Assembly: GCA_963702705.1 (NCBI GenBank)
Contig: CAVPDR010000002.1
Span: forward strand, 682,001 to 746,000
From: VRUE01 sp963702705
Lineage (GTDB): Bacteria; Actinomycetota; Thermoleophilia; Solirubrobacterales; 70-9
Direction: 5' to 3'
DNA length: 64,000 nt
Positions 8,400 to 19,740 of this stretch are shown piece by piece (the stretch's first letter is position 1; every line of letters begins with the position of its first letter). Both the position numbers and the translations under genes were made by a program. The notes beneath the pieces are model-generated. The model worked only from the letters and a program-made list of their open reading frames with translations, was not told where the DNA came from and did not search any database.

Positions 8400-8436
8400 T
8401 GGCGCGTTGGTGGCGCTATTTACTACTAACGCGCCA
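8400..8436. terminator. Hairpin between convergent small membrane gene and ispD
   Basis: Arms TGGCGCGTTGGT (8400-8411) and ACTAACGCGCCA (8425-8436) form an almost perfect stem that begins one base after the plus-strand stop and abuts the ispD stop. It has no strong T tract, so bidirectional termination is likely but not certain. One arm is identical over 12 bases to 1031-1042, the start of the sigma-factor transcript. Confidence 0.6.
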
Positions 8437-9138
8437 CTACTTCGCCTTGGCGAGCAGGAGCTCGGCCAGCGCTAGGTCGAGCGGCGTCGTCACCTTGAAG
8501 TTCTCCGCGGGAGAGGGATGGATCAGGACCCTCCCTCCCGCCGCCTCGACCAGCATCGCCTCGTCGGTTGCAACGTCAAGGTGACCTGAATCGCCCCCCA
8601 GCGCACCACGCAGCGCCTCCACGCGAAAGACCTGCGGCGTTTGCGCCGCCCAGAGCCGACTGCGATCCAGGGTCGAGCCGACAACCAAACCGCCTTTTTC
8701 CATCTCTGAGATGGGAAATGGCGGTTTCGCGCTCCCGGCAACCTGCTTGATCGTGTCGGTGACCGGGGTGGCAGCGATTGCGCCCGCCGCTTGGGGGTCG
8801 GCGACCAGGGTCGCGATCACGTCCTCGATCAGCTCCGGCGTGACCAGCGGTCGGGCAGCATCATGGATCGCGACGTACTCGGTGCCGACCGCCTGCAACG
8901 CGTTGGCTACCGACTGGGCGCGGGTGACGCCGCCCTCGACCACGCCGAAGTCGTGGCCAGCAAGCTCGTGGACGTGTCCCGGCGGGCAGGCGACGACGAT
9001 CGAGCGCACCGAGCCGGCCGCGCGGCAAGCGTCGATCGACCACTCAACCATCGGCCTACCGGCGAGCAGCACGAAGGCCTTCGGGCCGCCGGCTCCGAGC
9101 CTCTGCCCGGAGCCGGCGGCCGCGATGACCGCGGTGAC
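8437..9138 (-). CDS. ispD: 2-C-methyl-D-erythritol 4-phosphate cytidylyltransferase
   Basis: Isoprenoid-pathway enzyme that joins CTP and methylerythritol phosphate. The nucleotide-binding AVIAAAGSGQRLGAGGPKAF, HDAARPLVTPE, ATPVTDTIK and RSRLWAAQTPQVF motifs are all intact, giving about 233 residues. The start is a problem: there is no ATG, GTG or TTG in this frame between the carD stop and the essential N-terminal motif. I placed the start at a GTC codon (9138) only because homologues begin about there. It lies directly downstream of carD, as in mycobacteria. Confidence 0.88.
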   Translation of the reverse strand, partial: VTAVIAAAGSGQRLGAGGPKAFVLLAGRPMVEWSIDACRAAGSVRSIVVACPPGHVHELAGHDFGVVEGGVTRAQSVANALQAVGTEYVAIHDAARPLVTPELIEDVIATLVADPQAAGAIAATPVTDTIKQVAGSAKPPFPISEMEKGGLVVGSTLDRSRLWAAQTPQVFRVEALRGALGGDSGHLDVATDEAMLVEAAGGRVLIHPSPAENFKVTTPLDLALAELLLAKAK

Positions 9139-9148
9139 GCTGCTGGAA

Positions 9149-9691
9149 CTAGGCGGTCGCCGTGGCGGCGAAGCGCTCCTCCAGCAGACCGTCGAGGTAT
9201 TCCTCCGCGCCCTCCTCGTCTTTGTCGAGCGCGTACATGAACTCCGAGGCGAGGATCTTCTTCGCCCGCGTGTACATCTGCTTCTCGCCGGTGGAGAGAC
9301 CCTTTTCCATCTCGCGGATGGCGAGGTTGCGAACGACCTCGGCCAGCTCGAAGACGTCGCCGGTCTTGATCTTCTCGCGGTTGTACTTGAAGCGCCGATT
9401 CCAGTTCTTCGGCATGTCTGACACGTCATCGGTGAGGACGCCGGTCACCTTCTTGATTTCGACCTCGTCGATCACTCGCCGCAGGCCGGCGACCCCGGCG
9501 TTTTCGCACGGGACCATCACCGTCAGCTCGTTGTGGAGGATCTTGATCGTCAGGTATTCCCGCTCCTCACCCATCAACTCACGGGACTCCTTCTTCAGCA
9601 CGAGGCCCGCACCGTGGTGGGGGTAGACGACCTTGTCACCCTCCTCGAAATCGCAGACGTACGGGACGTCCGCGTCGAAGCCCACCTCCAT
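9149..9691 (-). CDS. carD: CarD-family RNA polymerase-binding transcription factor
   Basis: 180-residue regulator that stabilises open promoter complexes, including those at rRNA promoters. The N-terminal Tudor-like RNA polymerase interaction domain (about 10-75: GDKVVYPHHGAGLV, with an EREYLTIKI segment) and the helical C-terminal DNA-binding domain (WNRRFKYNREKIKTGDVFELAEVVRNL) are both present. A good ribosome site, GAGGAGG, precedes the ATG. It sits between disA and ispD, a standard actinobacterial position. Confidence 0.95.
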   Translation of the reverse strand: MEVGFDADVPYVCDFEEGDKVVYPHHGAGLVLKKESRELMGEEREYLTIKILHNELTVMVPCENAGVAGLRRVIDEVEIKKVTGVLTDDVSDMPKNWNRRFKYNREKIKTGDVFELAEVVRNLAIREMEKGLSTGEKQMYTRAKKILASEFMYALDKDEEGAEEYLDGLLEERFAATATA

Positions 9692-9754
9692 GGCCTCCTC
9701 AGCTAGCTCAGAAATCGCGTGCTCCTTTCTCTCGTCGACGGCTTCATCGCCGCC

Positions 9755-10867
9755 TTAGCTCTGTAGGTACCGGTCAACCAGATCGACCTCCTGGAGCCTG
9801 CGCAGGCCCTCGCGGATGTCCTTGGCTCGCGTGGAGCCGACACCGTCGACGGCCTCGAGGTCGGCGTCGGAGGCAGCGAGTACCTCCTCCAGCCCACCCA
9901 GCTCATGGATGATCTTCTGGACGACAAGCTTGGGGATGCGCGGTACGCGGCCGAGCACGCGGTAGCCGCGGGGGGCGACCGGGAAGTCGAGGGTGTTGAG
10001 CTTGCGGTCGTAGCCGAGCAGCTCGGCGAGGCGACCGAAGTCGAGCACGTCCTCATGCGGCAGGCGGGCCAGCGACTGGACCACGGTTGCCAGGTTCTGC
10101 TCGGAGTCCTCGACCGAGTAGTCGCGGATCAGCGCCGTCTTGTCGGCGGCGACGCCGACCATCGTCTCCTCCAGCTGCATCTCGATCAGGCGCCCCTCGG
10201 TGCCGAGCTCGACGATGTAGCGCTCGACCTCGACCGCCATCCGCGTGACCAGCTCGGCCCGCTGCAACACGGCGAGCGCGTCGTAGAGGACGCCGCCGCC
10301 CTCGAACTCGAGCACGGTGAGGCGGTTGGAGACCTGGTCGAGGCGGGCGCGGTACTTGTCCAGCGTCGCCAGGCCCTGGTTGGCCTTGGCCAGCACCGCG
10401 GGGATGTCCTGGAGGATGTACTTGGTCCCCTCGACGTAGAGCGAGACGACGTCGCGACGCTGGGAGATCGCGATCACCAGTGCCTCGGTCTGCTTGGAGA
10501 CGCGCTCGGCTGTGCGGTGGCGAGTGCCGGTCTCCGAGGAGAGGATCGTCGGGTCCGGCATCAGCTGCACGTTGGCCCAGGTGATCTTCGTCGCCTCGGC
10601 ATTGAGCACGATCGCCCCGTCCATCTTCGCCACCTGGTAAAGCATCGCCGGCGTGTAGTCGATGTCGAGCCGGATCCCGCCCGAGAGCAAGTGCGAAATG
10701 TCGCCCGGATCGCCGACGACGATCAGGCCGCCGGTGCGCGAGTGGACGATGTTGTCGAGGCCCTCGCGCAGGGCGCCACCAGGCGCAACGACATCGAGAG
10801 CCCTCAGTAGCCTGGGATCTTGACGTTCGGACAACTCGTGAAGCTCATCACCAGGCAGCGCTGACAT
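9755..10867 (-). CDS. disA: DNA integrity scanning protein, diadenylate cyclase DisA
   Basis: 370-residue enzyme that condenses two ATP into c-di-AMP and scans DNA for damage. The DAC domain has DGA at 83-85 and RHR at 116-118, both needed for catalysis. A central helical domain follows, then a helix-hairpin-helix DNA-binding end (EAVDGVGSTRAKDI, about 340-355). On the minus strand upstream there is a TTGACA (10943-10948) and, nearer the start, a small hairpin ACCGC...GCGGT with five T (10884-10905) that might attenuate expression. Confidence 0.95.
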   Translation of the reverse strand: MSALPGDELHELSERQDPRLLRALDVVAPGGALREGLDNIVHSRTGGLIVVGDPGDISHLLSGGIRLDIDYTPAMLYQVAKMDGAIVLNAEATKITWANVQLMPDPTILSSETGTRHRTAERVSKQTEALVIAISQRRDVVSLYVEGTKYILQDIPAVLAKANQGLATLDKYRARLDQVSNRLTVLEFEGGGVLYDALAVLQRAELVTRMAVEVERYIVELGTEGRLIEMQLEETMVGVAADKTALIRDYSVEDSEQNLATVVQSLARLPHEDVLDFGRLAELLGYDRKLNTLDFPVAPRGYRVLGRVPRIPKLVVQKIIHELGGLEEVLAASDADLEAVDGVGSTRAKDIREGLRRLQEVDLVDRYLQS

Positions 10868-10988
10868 CGCTTTCTAGGATGGCAAAAACCGCTTTGGAAT
10901 GCGGTGTGGGCAATCCCAAGTGGACAGATCAGGATAGCGATTGTCAAGGAAACCGATCACCTAAGCCCCTTTCTATCCCCCTAAACCC

Positions 10989-11040
10989 GGGAACTGCATC
11001 AACTTCTGGCCCTGCTGGGGTTAAAAGTTGATGCAGTTCC
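10989..11040. repeat. Dispersed palindrome, family 2, copy 1
   Basis: The outer arms GAACTGCATCAACTT and AAGTTGATGCAGTTC are perfect inverted repeats around a G/C-rich loop. The outer 12 bases GAACTGCATCAA are identical to those at 46394-46405, while the inner stems differ. It begins 14 bases after the stop of the MFS gene, where it could end transcription. Confidence 0.82.
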
Positions 11041-11054
11041 GGCGTTTTGCAGAC

Positions 11055-12503
11055 TCAAAGGTGGAAGCGACGGTGGTGCGAGTGGTGCCGCAGGGCGCTC
11101 GGCTGCGGCTTTCCTGCCACCGCGCGGTCAGGACCGGGACGCTCCGGATCTCGTACGAAGGCCCAGGTGAGCGCCGTGCCGAGGGCACAGAGCGCGACCA
11201 GGACCCAAGTCGAACCGGCGATCCCGGCCGTGAACGAGCTGCCGCCGTCTTGGAGGGCGTGAAAGACAGCGCCGCTGGCGGCGAGCGCGATGGTGCCCGC
11301 CATCACCCGGTCCATCGCCAGCACGCCGGAGGCGATACCCACCTTCTCAGCCGGCATCGCCGCCATCGCCGCGGTCGACATCGGCGCGTATACGAGGCCG
11401 AGGGCGACACCGAAGAGCAGGTAGCCAACCAGCAACAAGCCATAGCCGCTGCCCGCGGCGAGCTGGGTCAGGACGAGCAGGCCAGCGGTGCCGCAGGCCA
11501 TACCCGCGGTCATCAGCCGCCGCGCCCCGAAGCGGGCAATCAGGCGGGCGGAGAAGGGCGAGATTACGACCATCGGCGCCGTGATCGGCAGGATCATCAG
11601 GCCGCTGAGCACCGCCGAGTGGCCGGCCACGTCCTGCAGGTACTGGGGCTGGAAGAACATCACCGCCCAGTAGGCGCCGACGAGGGCAAAGGCGGCCGCG
11701 CTGGCGCCGAAATAGGGCCGATTGCGGAAGAGTCCGAAGTCGACGATCGGCTCGCGCACCCGGTGCTCCACTCGCCAGAAAGCGAAAAGCGCGGCGAGGC
11801 CGGCAACCGCGACCGCAGCAGTGGTCGCGCCGTTCCAGGTTCTGCTCTGAACCAGCGCCAGGACGATCGCCGCCAGGCCAACGCCCAGGGACAGGAGACC
11901 AAAGAGGTCGACGTGCCGCCCGGCGCCGGGGTCGGTCGACTCGGGCGCAGCTGCCGCCGTGATCCAGATCCCGATCAGAGCCACCGGCAGGTTGATCCAG
12001 AAGATCACGCGCCAGTCGATTTCCACCAGCACCCCGCCGGCCAGCGGCCCGATCGCCAGGGCGAGAGCTGAAACGCCGGCCCAGACCCCGAGGGCACGCG
12101 CCTGTTCGGAGGCCGGAAAGGCGTTGCAGACAATCGCCAGCGAAAGCGGCAACATCGGAGCCGCTCCGATCCCCTGCAGGACCCGGCCGGAGATCAGCAT
12201 CTCCTGGCTGCTCGCGGCGCCGGACAGAACCGAGCCGAAGGCGAAGATCACCATGCCCGCGAGGAAGAGTCGCCTGCGCCCAAACATGTCCCCGAGCCGA
12301 CCGGCGGTGACGACGAAAACGGTGATCGCCAGCAGGTAGCCGTTCATCACCCACTGCAGTCCAGCCGGAGTGGCGCTGACGTCGTGGCGGATACTGGGAA
12401 GCGCCAGCGCGACCACGGTGGAATCGAGCATCAGCAAGAAGAGTCCGGCGGAAGTCCCCGCAAGGGTCCACCACGGCCGGTTGTGCTCATCGATCCTCAG
12501 CAC
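11055..12503 (-). CDS. MFS exporter, DHA2/EmrB-QacA type
   Basis: About 482 residues with 14 predicted membrane helices. Diagnostic segments are LDSTVVALALPSI in helix 1, LGDMFGRRRLFLAG (motif A) and the helix 5 segment ALGVWAGVSALALAIGPLAGG (motif C). It probably uses the proton gradient to expel drugs or metabolites. I prefer GTG at 12503, 11 bases after the aldo/keto reductase stop, over the upstream ATG at 12572, which would overlap that gene by about 60 bases. The two genes are likely cotranscribed. Confidence 0.85.
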   Translation of the reverse strand: MLRIDEHNRPWWTLAGTSAGLFLLMLDSTVVALALPSIRHDVSATPAGLQWVMNGYLLAITVFVVTAGRLGDMFGRRRLFLAGMVIFAFGSVLSGAASSQEMLISGRVLQGIGAAPMLPLSLAIVCNAFPASEQARALGVWAGVSALALAIGPLAGGVLVEIDWRVIFWINLPVALIGIWITAAAAPESTDPGAGRHVDLFGLLSLGVGLAAIVLALVQSRTWNGATTAAVAVAGLAALFAFWRVEHRVREPIVDFGLFRNRPYFGASAAAFALVGAYWAVMFFQPQYLQDVAGHSAVLSGLMILPITAPMVVISPFSARLIARFGARRLMTAGMACGTAGLLVLTQLAAGSGYGLLLVGYLLFGVALGLVYAPMSTAAMAAMPAEKVGIASGVLAMDRVMAGTIALAASGAVFHALQDGGSSFTAGIAGSTWVLVALCALGTALTWAFVRDPERPGPDRAVAGKPQPSALRHHSHHRRFHL

Positions 12504-12513
12504 GCGCGGCAGA

Positions 12514-13575
12514 CTACGAAGCGACCAGGTCGCGACCGGGGTCGATGCCCCAGCGACTTCCAACTTCGGCAAGATCGCCGGAGAGCTCCCAACGGTCCGG
12601 GCGCTCCTCCCCCTCGTGCTGCGGGCTGGCGCCCTTCAGCGCCATGCAGCCGGTGTTGTCGCCGATCGCGCGGATCGCCGCGACGTCGGCCTCGCAGAGG
12701 AGGTTCTCACCCGACAGTGCCGCCAGCTCCACTCGCTTGTCCTCGATCGTCCGCGCCCCCGCACCGGCCTCCTGGATCAGGGTGGGAACCACGCACTCGA
12801 CCGCCGGGTGGGCGAGGTTCCACTGGCAGGCGAGGTGCATCGGGCTGAGCCCCGTGCGCTCGCGCAGCGGCTCCAGTCGCCCGAGCTTCTCCAGCCCCGC
12901 CTCGATCCAGCCCTCGGGCCGGAAGGCCCGGTGGTCGCCCTTCGCCAGCTCCATCCCCGGCCGCAGGTCGCCCCAGAAGAGGCCGCCGTAATCGACGACG
13001 CGGGTGATCACCTTGACCCCATGACGCTCGGCGGCATCGAGGCAGAGCTCTCCGGGCCAGGGCTCGAAGGGGTTGAGGATGATCATCGCCCAGTCGATCC
13101 GCTCGCCGAAGCGCTCGAGGCAGGCGATCAGGTCAAGGGTGAAGCCGTTGGCCGGCCCGGGGGCGACACCGATCCGCGCCGCCAGGCCCACCTCGCGCAG
13201 CGCCGCCATCCCCTCCCAAACCGCCTCGCTCGAGTAGCCGATCCGGTCTGGGTTGTGCAGCAACAGCAGGTCGAAGGAATCGACCCCGAACCGCTCGAGG
13301 CTGCGCTCGGTCGCCATCCGCAGGTAGTCCGCGTACTCGGCCTCTCCGCGCAAGCGCGGATCGGTAAAGCGAGGAAACCCCCGCGGTCCGTCGCGCTCGC
13401 CCTCGTAGAAGTCATGCCCGACCGCCCCGACCAGGCAGTAGGCCTCCCGGGACACGCCGCGCAGTGCCTGCCCCAGGAGCGAGTCGGCCTCGCCCTGACC
13501 GTAGGTATCGGCCGTAAGCACCGTGTCGATCCCACCGCCCGGCGCTAGCAGCCCTTCGAGCCGCTCCTCCTCCAC
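12514..13575 (-). CDS. Aldo/keto reductase family protein, N-terminus uncertain
   Basis: TIM-barrel NADPH oxidoreductase-like protein. ADTYGQGE supplies the Asp and Tyr of the family and LLLLHNPD the His. The position of the usual catalytic Lys reads YCLVGAVGHD, so the lysine appears to be missing and activity may differ. In-frame sequence upstream of the GTG at 13575 encodes VGTWSGGRFLRFGDA, which looks like the true first beta strand, but a TGA closes that frame at 13632-13637 and a possible ATG at 13643 is in another frame. A one-base error or real decay is likely there. Confidence 0.7.
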   Translation of the reverse strand: MEEERLEGLLAPGGGIDTVLTADTYGQGEADSLLGQALRGVSREAYCLVGAVGHDFYEGERDGPRGFPRFTDPRLRGEAEYADYLRMATERSLERFGVDSFDLLLLHNPDRIGYSSEAVWEGMAALREVGLAARIGVAPGPANGFTLDLIACLERFGERIDWAMIILNPFEPWPGELCLDAAERHGVKVITRVVDYGGLFWGDLRPGMELAKGDHRAFRPEGWIEAGLEKLGRLEPLRERTGLSPMHLACQWNLAHPAVECVVPTLIQEAGAGARTIEDKRVELAALSGENLLCEADVAAIRAIGDNTGCMALKGASPQHEGEERPDRWELSGDLAEVGSRWGIDPGRDLVAS

Positions 13576-13691
13576 GGCGTCCCCAAAGCGCAGGAAACGC
13601 CCCCCGCTCCAGGTGCCAACCGCTGTCCGCCCGGCTCACGCATCCCCGTGAACCATAAGCGGCAGCTCGCGCGGGTGGCGCGGTAGGGGGA

Positions 13692-13730
13692 ACCGCCCCT
13701 GAGGACGCTTTAGCGACCGGAAGGGGCGGT
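13692..13730 (-). terminator. Hairpin downstream of clpC
   Basis: ACCGCCCCT (13692-13700) pairs with AGGGGCGGT (13722-13730). It lies about 40 bases beyond the expected clpC stop at 13770. There is no long T tract. Confidence 0.5.
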
Positions 13731-13769
13731 GGGTCCCCTGCCGCGACAGGACCCGCGCGCCCCCGCCCG

Positions 13770-16369
<2,600 letters not shown>

Positions 16370-16493
16370 AAAGCCTCTCTATCTACTCAACGCGAACCGG
16401 CTGAGTAAGTATCGGTAGACACCCTTCGGTTATCGGGAGGTGCCCATGTGGTCCTTAGAGGATACCGAGAGAGCCCAACCGGCCCAGTTCCGC

Positions 16494-16518
16494 AAAAAAG
16501 CGCTCAGAGCGGCTTTTT
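16494..16518 (-). terminator. Intrinsic terminator after lysS
   Basis: Read on the minus strand, AAAAAGCCGCTC and GAGCGCTTTTTT form a hairpin that ends in a T tract, starting 8 bases after the lysS stop. The A-rich other side would also serve the opposite strand. Confidence 0.8.
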
Positions 16519-16525
16519 GGCCGCT

Positions 16526-18007
16526 TCAGGAGCGCATCGCCGGGAAGAGCACGACCTCGCGCACGCTCTTTGCTCCCGTCAGCAGCATCACCAGGCGGTC
16601 GATCCCGATGCCGACGCCGCCGGTCGGCGGCATCCCCTGCTCGAGCGCGCCGACGAAGTCCTCGTCATATGGCTGCGCCTCTTCGTCGCCGCGCTCCAGC
16701 TCGGCGGCTTGCTGCTCGAAGCGGCGGCGCTGCTCGTCGGGGTCGTTGAGCTCGGTGAATCCGTTGGCGATCTCCATGCCACCGGCGAAGGCCTCGAAGC
16801 GCTCGACCAGGCCCTCCTCGGAGCGGTGCGACTTGGCGAAGGGCGAGAGCTCGACCGGATAGTCGATGACAAATGTGGGTTGGATCAGGCCCGGCTCGAC
16901 GTGCTTGGAGAGCAGGCCGTCGACCAGCTTGCCCCAGCCCTCCTCGATCGCGGGCTCGGTCCCGATCGCCGCGGCCAGCTCCTCGCGGGTCGGGTGCTCA
17001 GCGATGTCGATGCCGCTGGCCTCGCGGATCGCGTCGCGGAAGCTGACGCGCTTCCAGGGCGGGGCGAAGTCAATCGAGACACCGTCGCGCTCGACGACCG
17101 TCGTGCCCAGAACCCGCTCGGCGACTTCGGCGACCATGTGCTCGACGCGGTGGGCCGTGTGGGCGTAGTCCGAGCAGGCCTCGTACCACTCGAGCATCGT
17201 GAACTCGGGGTTGTGCTTATGCGAGATGCCCTCGTTGCGGAAGTCCTTACCGAGCTCGTAGACCCGGTCGATGCCGCCAACGACGAGCCGCTTGAGGTAG
17301 AGCTCGGTGGCGATCCGCAGGTAGAGGTCGCGGTCGAGCGCGTTGTGGTGGGTCGTGAAAGGCCGCGCCAGGGCGCCGCCATAGAGCGGCTGCAGGACCG
17401 GCGTCTCGACCTCGACGAAGCCGCGCTCGTCGAGCCAGCGCCGCACCTCGCTGACGGTCCGGGCGCGCAGGCCGAAGAGCCGGCGACTCTCCTCGTTGGC
17501 GATCAGGTCGAGCTCGCGGTGGCGGTAGCGGGTCTCGACGTCCTCGAGGCCGTGGAACTTGTCGGGGGGCGGGCGCAGGCTCTTGGCCAACAGGCGCCAG
17601 CGGTCGATCGCCAGCGAGAGCTCACCGCCGCGCCGGGTGGCCAGCGCCGTGCCCTCGACGCCGACGATGTCGCCGAGGTCGAGGTCGACGAGCACTCTGT
17701 ACGGCTCCTCTCCCAGCAGATCCTCACGGGCGTGAAGCTGGATCTGACCGCTGCCGTCGCGCAGGTCGAGGAAACAGGCCTTGCCATGGCCGCGGCGACC
17801 GACGATCCGTCCGGCAACCCGATGGCGCGACTCGGTCTCGATCCCAGGCGCCAGCCCCTCATGCGCAGCGCGCACCTCAGCGATGTCCTCACGTTCGGCG
17901 AACTCAGGAGGAAACGGATCGATCCCAGCCTCCCGCAGCCGCTCAAGCTTCTCCCGCCGGTCACGGAGAACATCTGAAAGCTTGGGCTCTTCGGTCCGGT
18001 CGCTCAT
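16526..18007 (-). CDS. lysS: Lysyl-tRNA synthetase, class II
   Basis: 493 residues. The N-terminal OB-fold anticodon-binding domain covers about 50-160 (VAGRIVGRRGHGKACFLDL). The class II core shows motif 2 (FRNEGISHKHNPEFTMLE, about 250-267) and motif 3 (GIGIDRLVMLL, about 465). It lies between greA and clpC, a common actinobacterial order. A family 1 palindrome lies in the 140-base gap between greA and lysS. Confidence 0.95.
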   Translation of the reverse strand: MSDRTEEPKLSDVLRDRREKLERLREAGIDPFPPEFAEREDIAEVRAAHEGLAPGIETESRHRVAGRIVGRRGHGKACFLDLRDGSGQIQLHAREDLLGEEPYRVLVDLDLGDIVGVEGTALATRRGGELSLAIDRWRLLAKSLRPPPDKFHGLEDVETRYRHRELDLIANEESRRLFGLRARTVSEVRRWLDERGFVEVETPVLQPLYGGALARPFTTHHNALDRDLYLRIATELYLKRLVVGGIDRVYELGKDFRNEGISHKHNPEFTMLEWYEACSDYAHTAHRVEHMVAEVAERVLGTTVVERDGVSIDFAPPWKRVSFRDAIREASGIDIAEHPTREELAAAIGTEPAIEEGWGKLVDGLLSKHVEPGLIQPTFVIDYPVELSPFAKSHRSEEGLVERFEAFAGGMEIANGFTELNDPDEQRRRFEQQAAELERGDEEAQPYDEDFVGALEQGMPPTGGVGIGIDRLVMLLTGAKSVREVVLFPAMRS

Positions 18008-18035
18008 CTGGGGCGAGCCTATAGCGCCACGTTCA

Positions 18036-18147
18036 GGTCAATCCCGGCAGGGGTGGAGCGTCTTGTACTTTTTGGGCGTCCACCTTGAGGCGCCAGCAGC
18101 TACGTCTCGATCCAAAAAGTTAAGCGGAACCCCTGCCGGGATTGACC
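18036..18147. repeat. Dispersed palindromic repeat, family 1, copy B
   Basis: Same architecture as copy A: terminal arms GGTCAATCCCGGCAGGGGT and complement, an inner ACTTTTT/AAAAAGT stem and a centre with CACCTTGAGGCGCCAGCA. It starts at the base next to the greA stop, between greA and lysS. Confidence 0.88.
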
Positions 18148-18627
18148 CTAAGCAGTCTCGATCTTGGTGATCTTCAGTTTCTTCTTCGGCCCTCTGGGAA
18201 CCTCGACCGTGACGATGTCGTTGCGCTTGTGACCAAGCAACGCTTTGCCGATCGGCGACTCGTTGGAGAGCTTGTGCTCGAGCGGGTCGGCCTCAGTCGA
18301 GCCGACGATCTGGAACTTCTGCGAAACGTCGGTCTTCTGGTCCTTGACGTGGACGATCGAGCCGAACTGCACTTCATCGGTGCTGATGTCCTTCTCGTCG
18401 ATCACGGTAGCCCGCCGCAAGCGCTCTTCCAGCTGGGCGATGCGCTGCTCGAGCAGGGCCTGCTCGTTCTTGGCGTCGTCGTACTCGGCGTTCTCGGAGA
18501 TGTCGCCGAACTCGCGCGCCTCCTTGATCCTCTCGGCGACCTCGCGTCGCTTCACGGTCGAGAGGTGATCTATCTCCTCCTTGAGCTTCTCGAGACCCTC
18601 GGGGGTGATTACGGACTGGCGACTCAC
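18148..18627 (-). CDS. greA: Transcription elongation factor GreA
   Basis: 159 residues. An N-terminal antiparallel coiled coil (about 1-75) carries the acidic tip EFGDISENAEYDDAKNEQ, which reaches the RNA polymerase active site to trigger cleavage of backtracked RNA. A C-terminal FKBP-like globular domain with the SPIGKALLGH signature follows (about 125-140). It is preceded by its own promoter and a leader with a hairpin and T tract. Confidence 0.95.
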   Translation of the reverse strand: MSRQSVITPEGLEKLKEEIDHLSTVKRREVAERIKEAREFGDISENAEYDDAKNEQALLEQRIAQLEERLRRATVIDEKDISTDEVQFGSIVHVKDQKTDVSQKFQIVGSTEADPLEHKLSNESPIGKALLGHKRNDIVTVEVPRGPKKKLKITKIETA

Positions 18628-18680
18628 TTTGTCCTGACCTCTCTTTGCGATTGTTACGGCGGAAACGGCCTTCTAGACCC

Positions 18681-18723
18681 AAAAACGCCCAGGTGCGGCG
18701 GCGATTTGCCTCGCCACACCAGG
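18681..18723 (-). terminator. Hairpin with T tract in the greA leader
   Basis: On the minus strand CCTGGTGTGGCGA (from 18723) pairs with TCGCC...CACCTGG (to 18689) and is followed by TTTTT (18681-18685). It ends dus transcripts and also lies between the greA promoter and start codon, so it could attenuate greA. Confidence 0.65.
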
Positions 18724-18737
18724 GCTGAAGTCGCGGG

Positions 18738-18765
18738 ATTATAGCGAGGGCACTGGAGCGGCCAA
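18738..18765 (-). promoter_or_regulatory. Promoter for greA
   Basis: A perfect -10 box TATAAT (minus strand, 18738-18743) lies 16 bases from a TTGGCC -35 (18760-18765). Both are within the 3' end of dus, giving a leader of about 100 bases. Confidence 0.65.
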
Positions 18766-19740
18766 ATCGGCAATCATGCGGCGGGCGCGAGGGAGGTCGG
18801 CGCTGCGCTGAAGCTCGTCGGCAAGCTCGGCTGAGACACCGAGCGGCTCGACGTACCAGGGATAGAACTTGCGCAGGTAGCGGCCGGCCCGCTCCTGGCC
18901 CAGATGCTCCTCGGCGCGATCGATCACCCAGAGCAGCTCGGCCGCCACCTCTGCACGCTCGGGCGGCTGGCTGCGGCGGCCGGTCAGCTCTTCGAAGACC
19001 CAGGGATTGCCGAGAGATCCACGCGCGATCATCACCGCGTCGGCGCCGGACTCGGCATAGGCCCGCCGCGCCGCCTCGGCGCTCTTCAGGCCACCCGAGA
19101 CGATCACCGGCACCTCGACCCGTTCGACCAGTTCGCGGGTGAGCACATAGTCGGGCGCACCCTTGTGGCCGGTCGTGGCGACGCGGGGATGGAAGCCGAT
19201 CGCGGCCACGCCGGCCTCGTCGACCAGGCGCAGCGCCAGCTCGAAGCCGGAGCGGTCTCCCGCCTCAATCCCGGAGCGCAGCTTCACCGTCACCGGCAGG
19301 CCGCTGCCCTCGGCGGCACCGCGGGCCAGGGCGAGAGCGAGGTCCTGGTCGCGCAGCAGCTCGGCGCCGGCGCCGGTCTTGCGCACCTTGCGCACCGGGC
19401 AGCCCATGTTGATGTCGATCAGGTCGGCACCGGCCTCGGCGGCGATCGCCGCGCCCGAGCGCATCACCTCGGCATCGTGGCCGAAGAGCTGCACCGAGAC
19501 CGGGTGCTCGTCGGGGTGAATCCGCATCAGCTCGCGCAGGGTGCGCTCGTTGCGGTGGTGCAGGCCGAAGCTGGAGACCATCTCCGAAACGGCGAGGCCG
19601 GCGCCGTAGCGCTTTGCCTGCAGCCGCACGAACCAGTTGCCGATCCCCGCCAGGGGCGCCAGCAGGACGCGGTTGGAGATCTCGACGTCGCCGATCCGGA
19701 GGGGATCAGTCAGCGGCGGCTGTGGACTTGTTTCGCTCAT
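18739..19740 (-). CDS. dus: tRNA-dihydrouridine synthase
   Basis: 333-residue flavoenzyme that reduces uridines in tRNA. The N-terminal LLAPLAGIGNWFVR segment, the DINMGCPVRKVRKTGAGAEL region with the catalytic Cys (about 100-120), VTVKLRSG and GADAVMIARGSLGNPW (FMN phosphate binding) match the DusB group. Start ATG at 19740 lies inside the last 35 bases of coaX, implying coupled translation. Confidence 0.92.
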   Translation of the reverse strand: MSETSPQPPLTDPLRIGDVEISNRVLLAPLAGIGNWFVRLQAKRYGAGLAVSEMVSSFGLHHRNERTLRELMRIHPDEHPVSVQLFGHDAEVMRSGAAIAAEAGADLIDINMGCPVRKVRKTGAGAELLRDQDLALALARGAAEGSGLPVTVKLRSGIEAGDRSGFELALRLVDEAGVAAIGFHPRVATTGHKGAPDYVLTRELVERVEVPVIVSGGLKSAEAARRAYAESGADAVMIARGSLGNPWVFEELTGRRSQPPERAEVAAELLWVIDRAEEHLGQERAGRYLRKFYPWYVEPLGVSAELADELQRSADLPRARRMIADLAAPVPSL

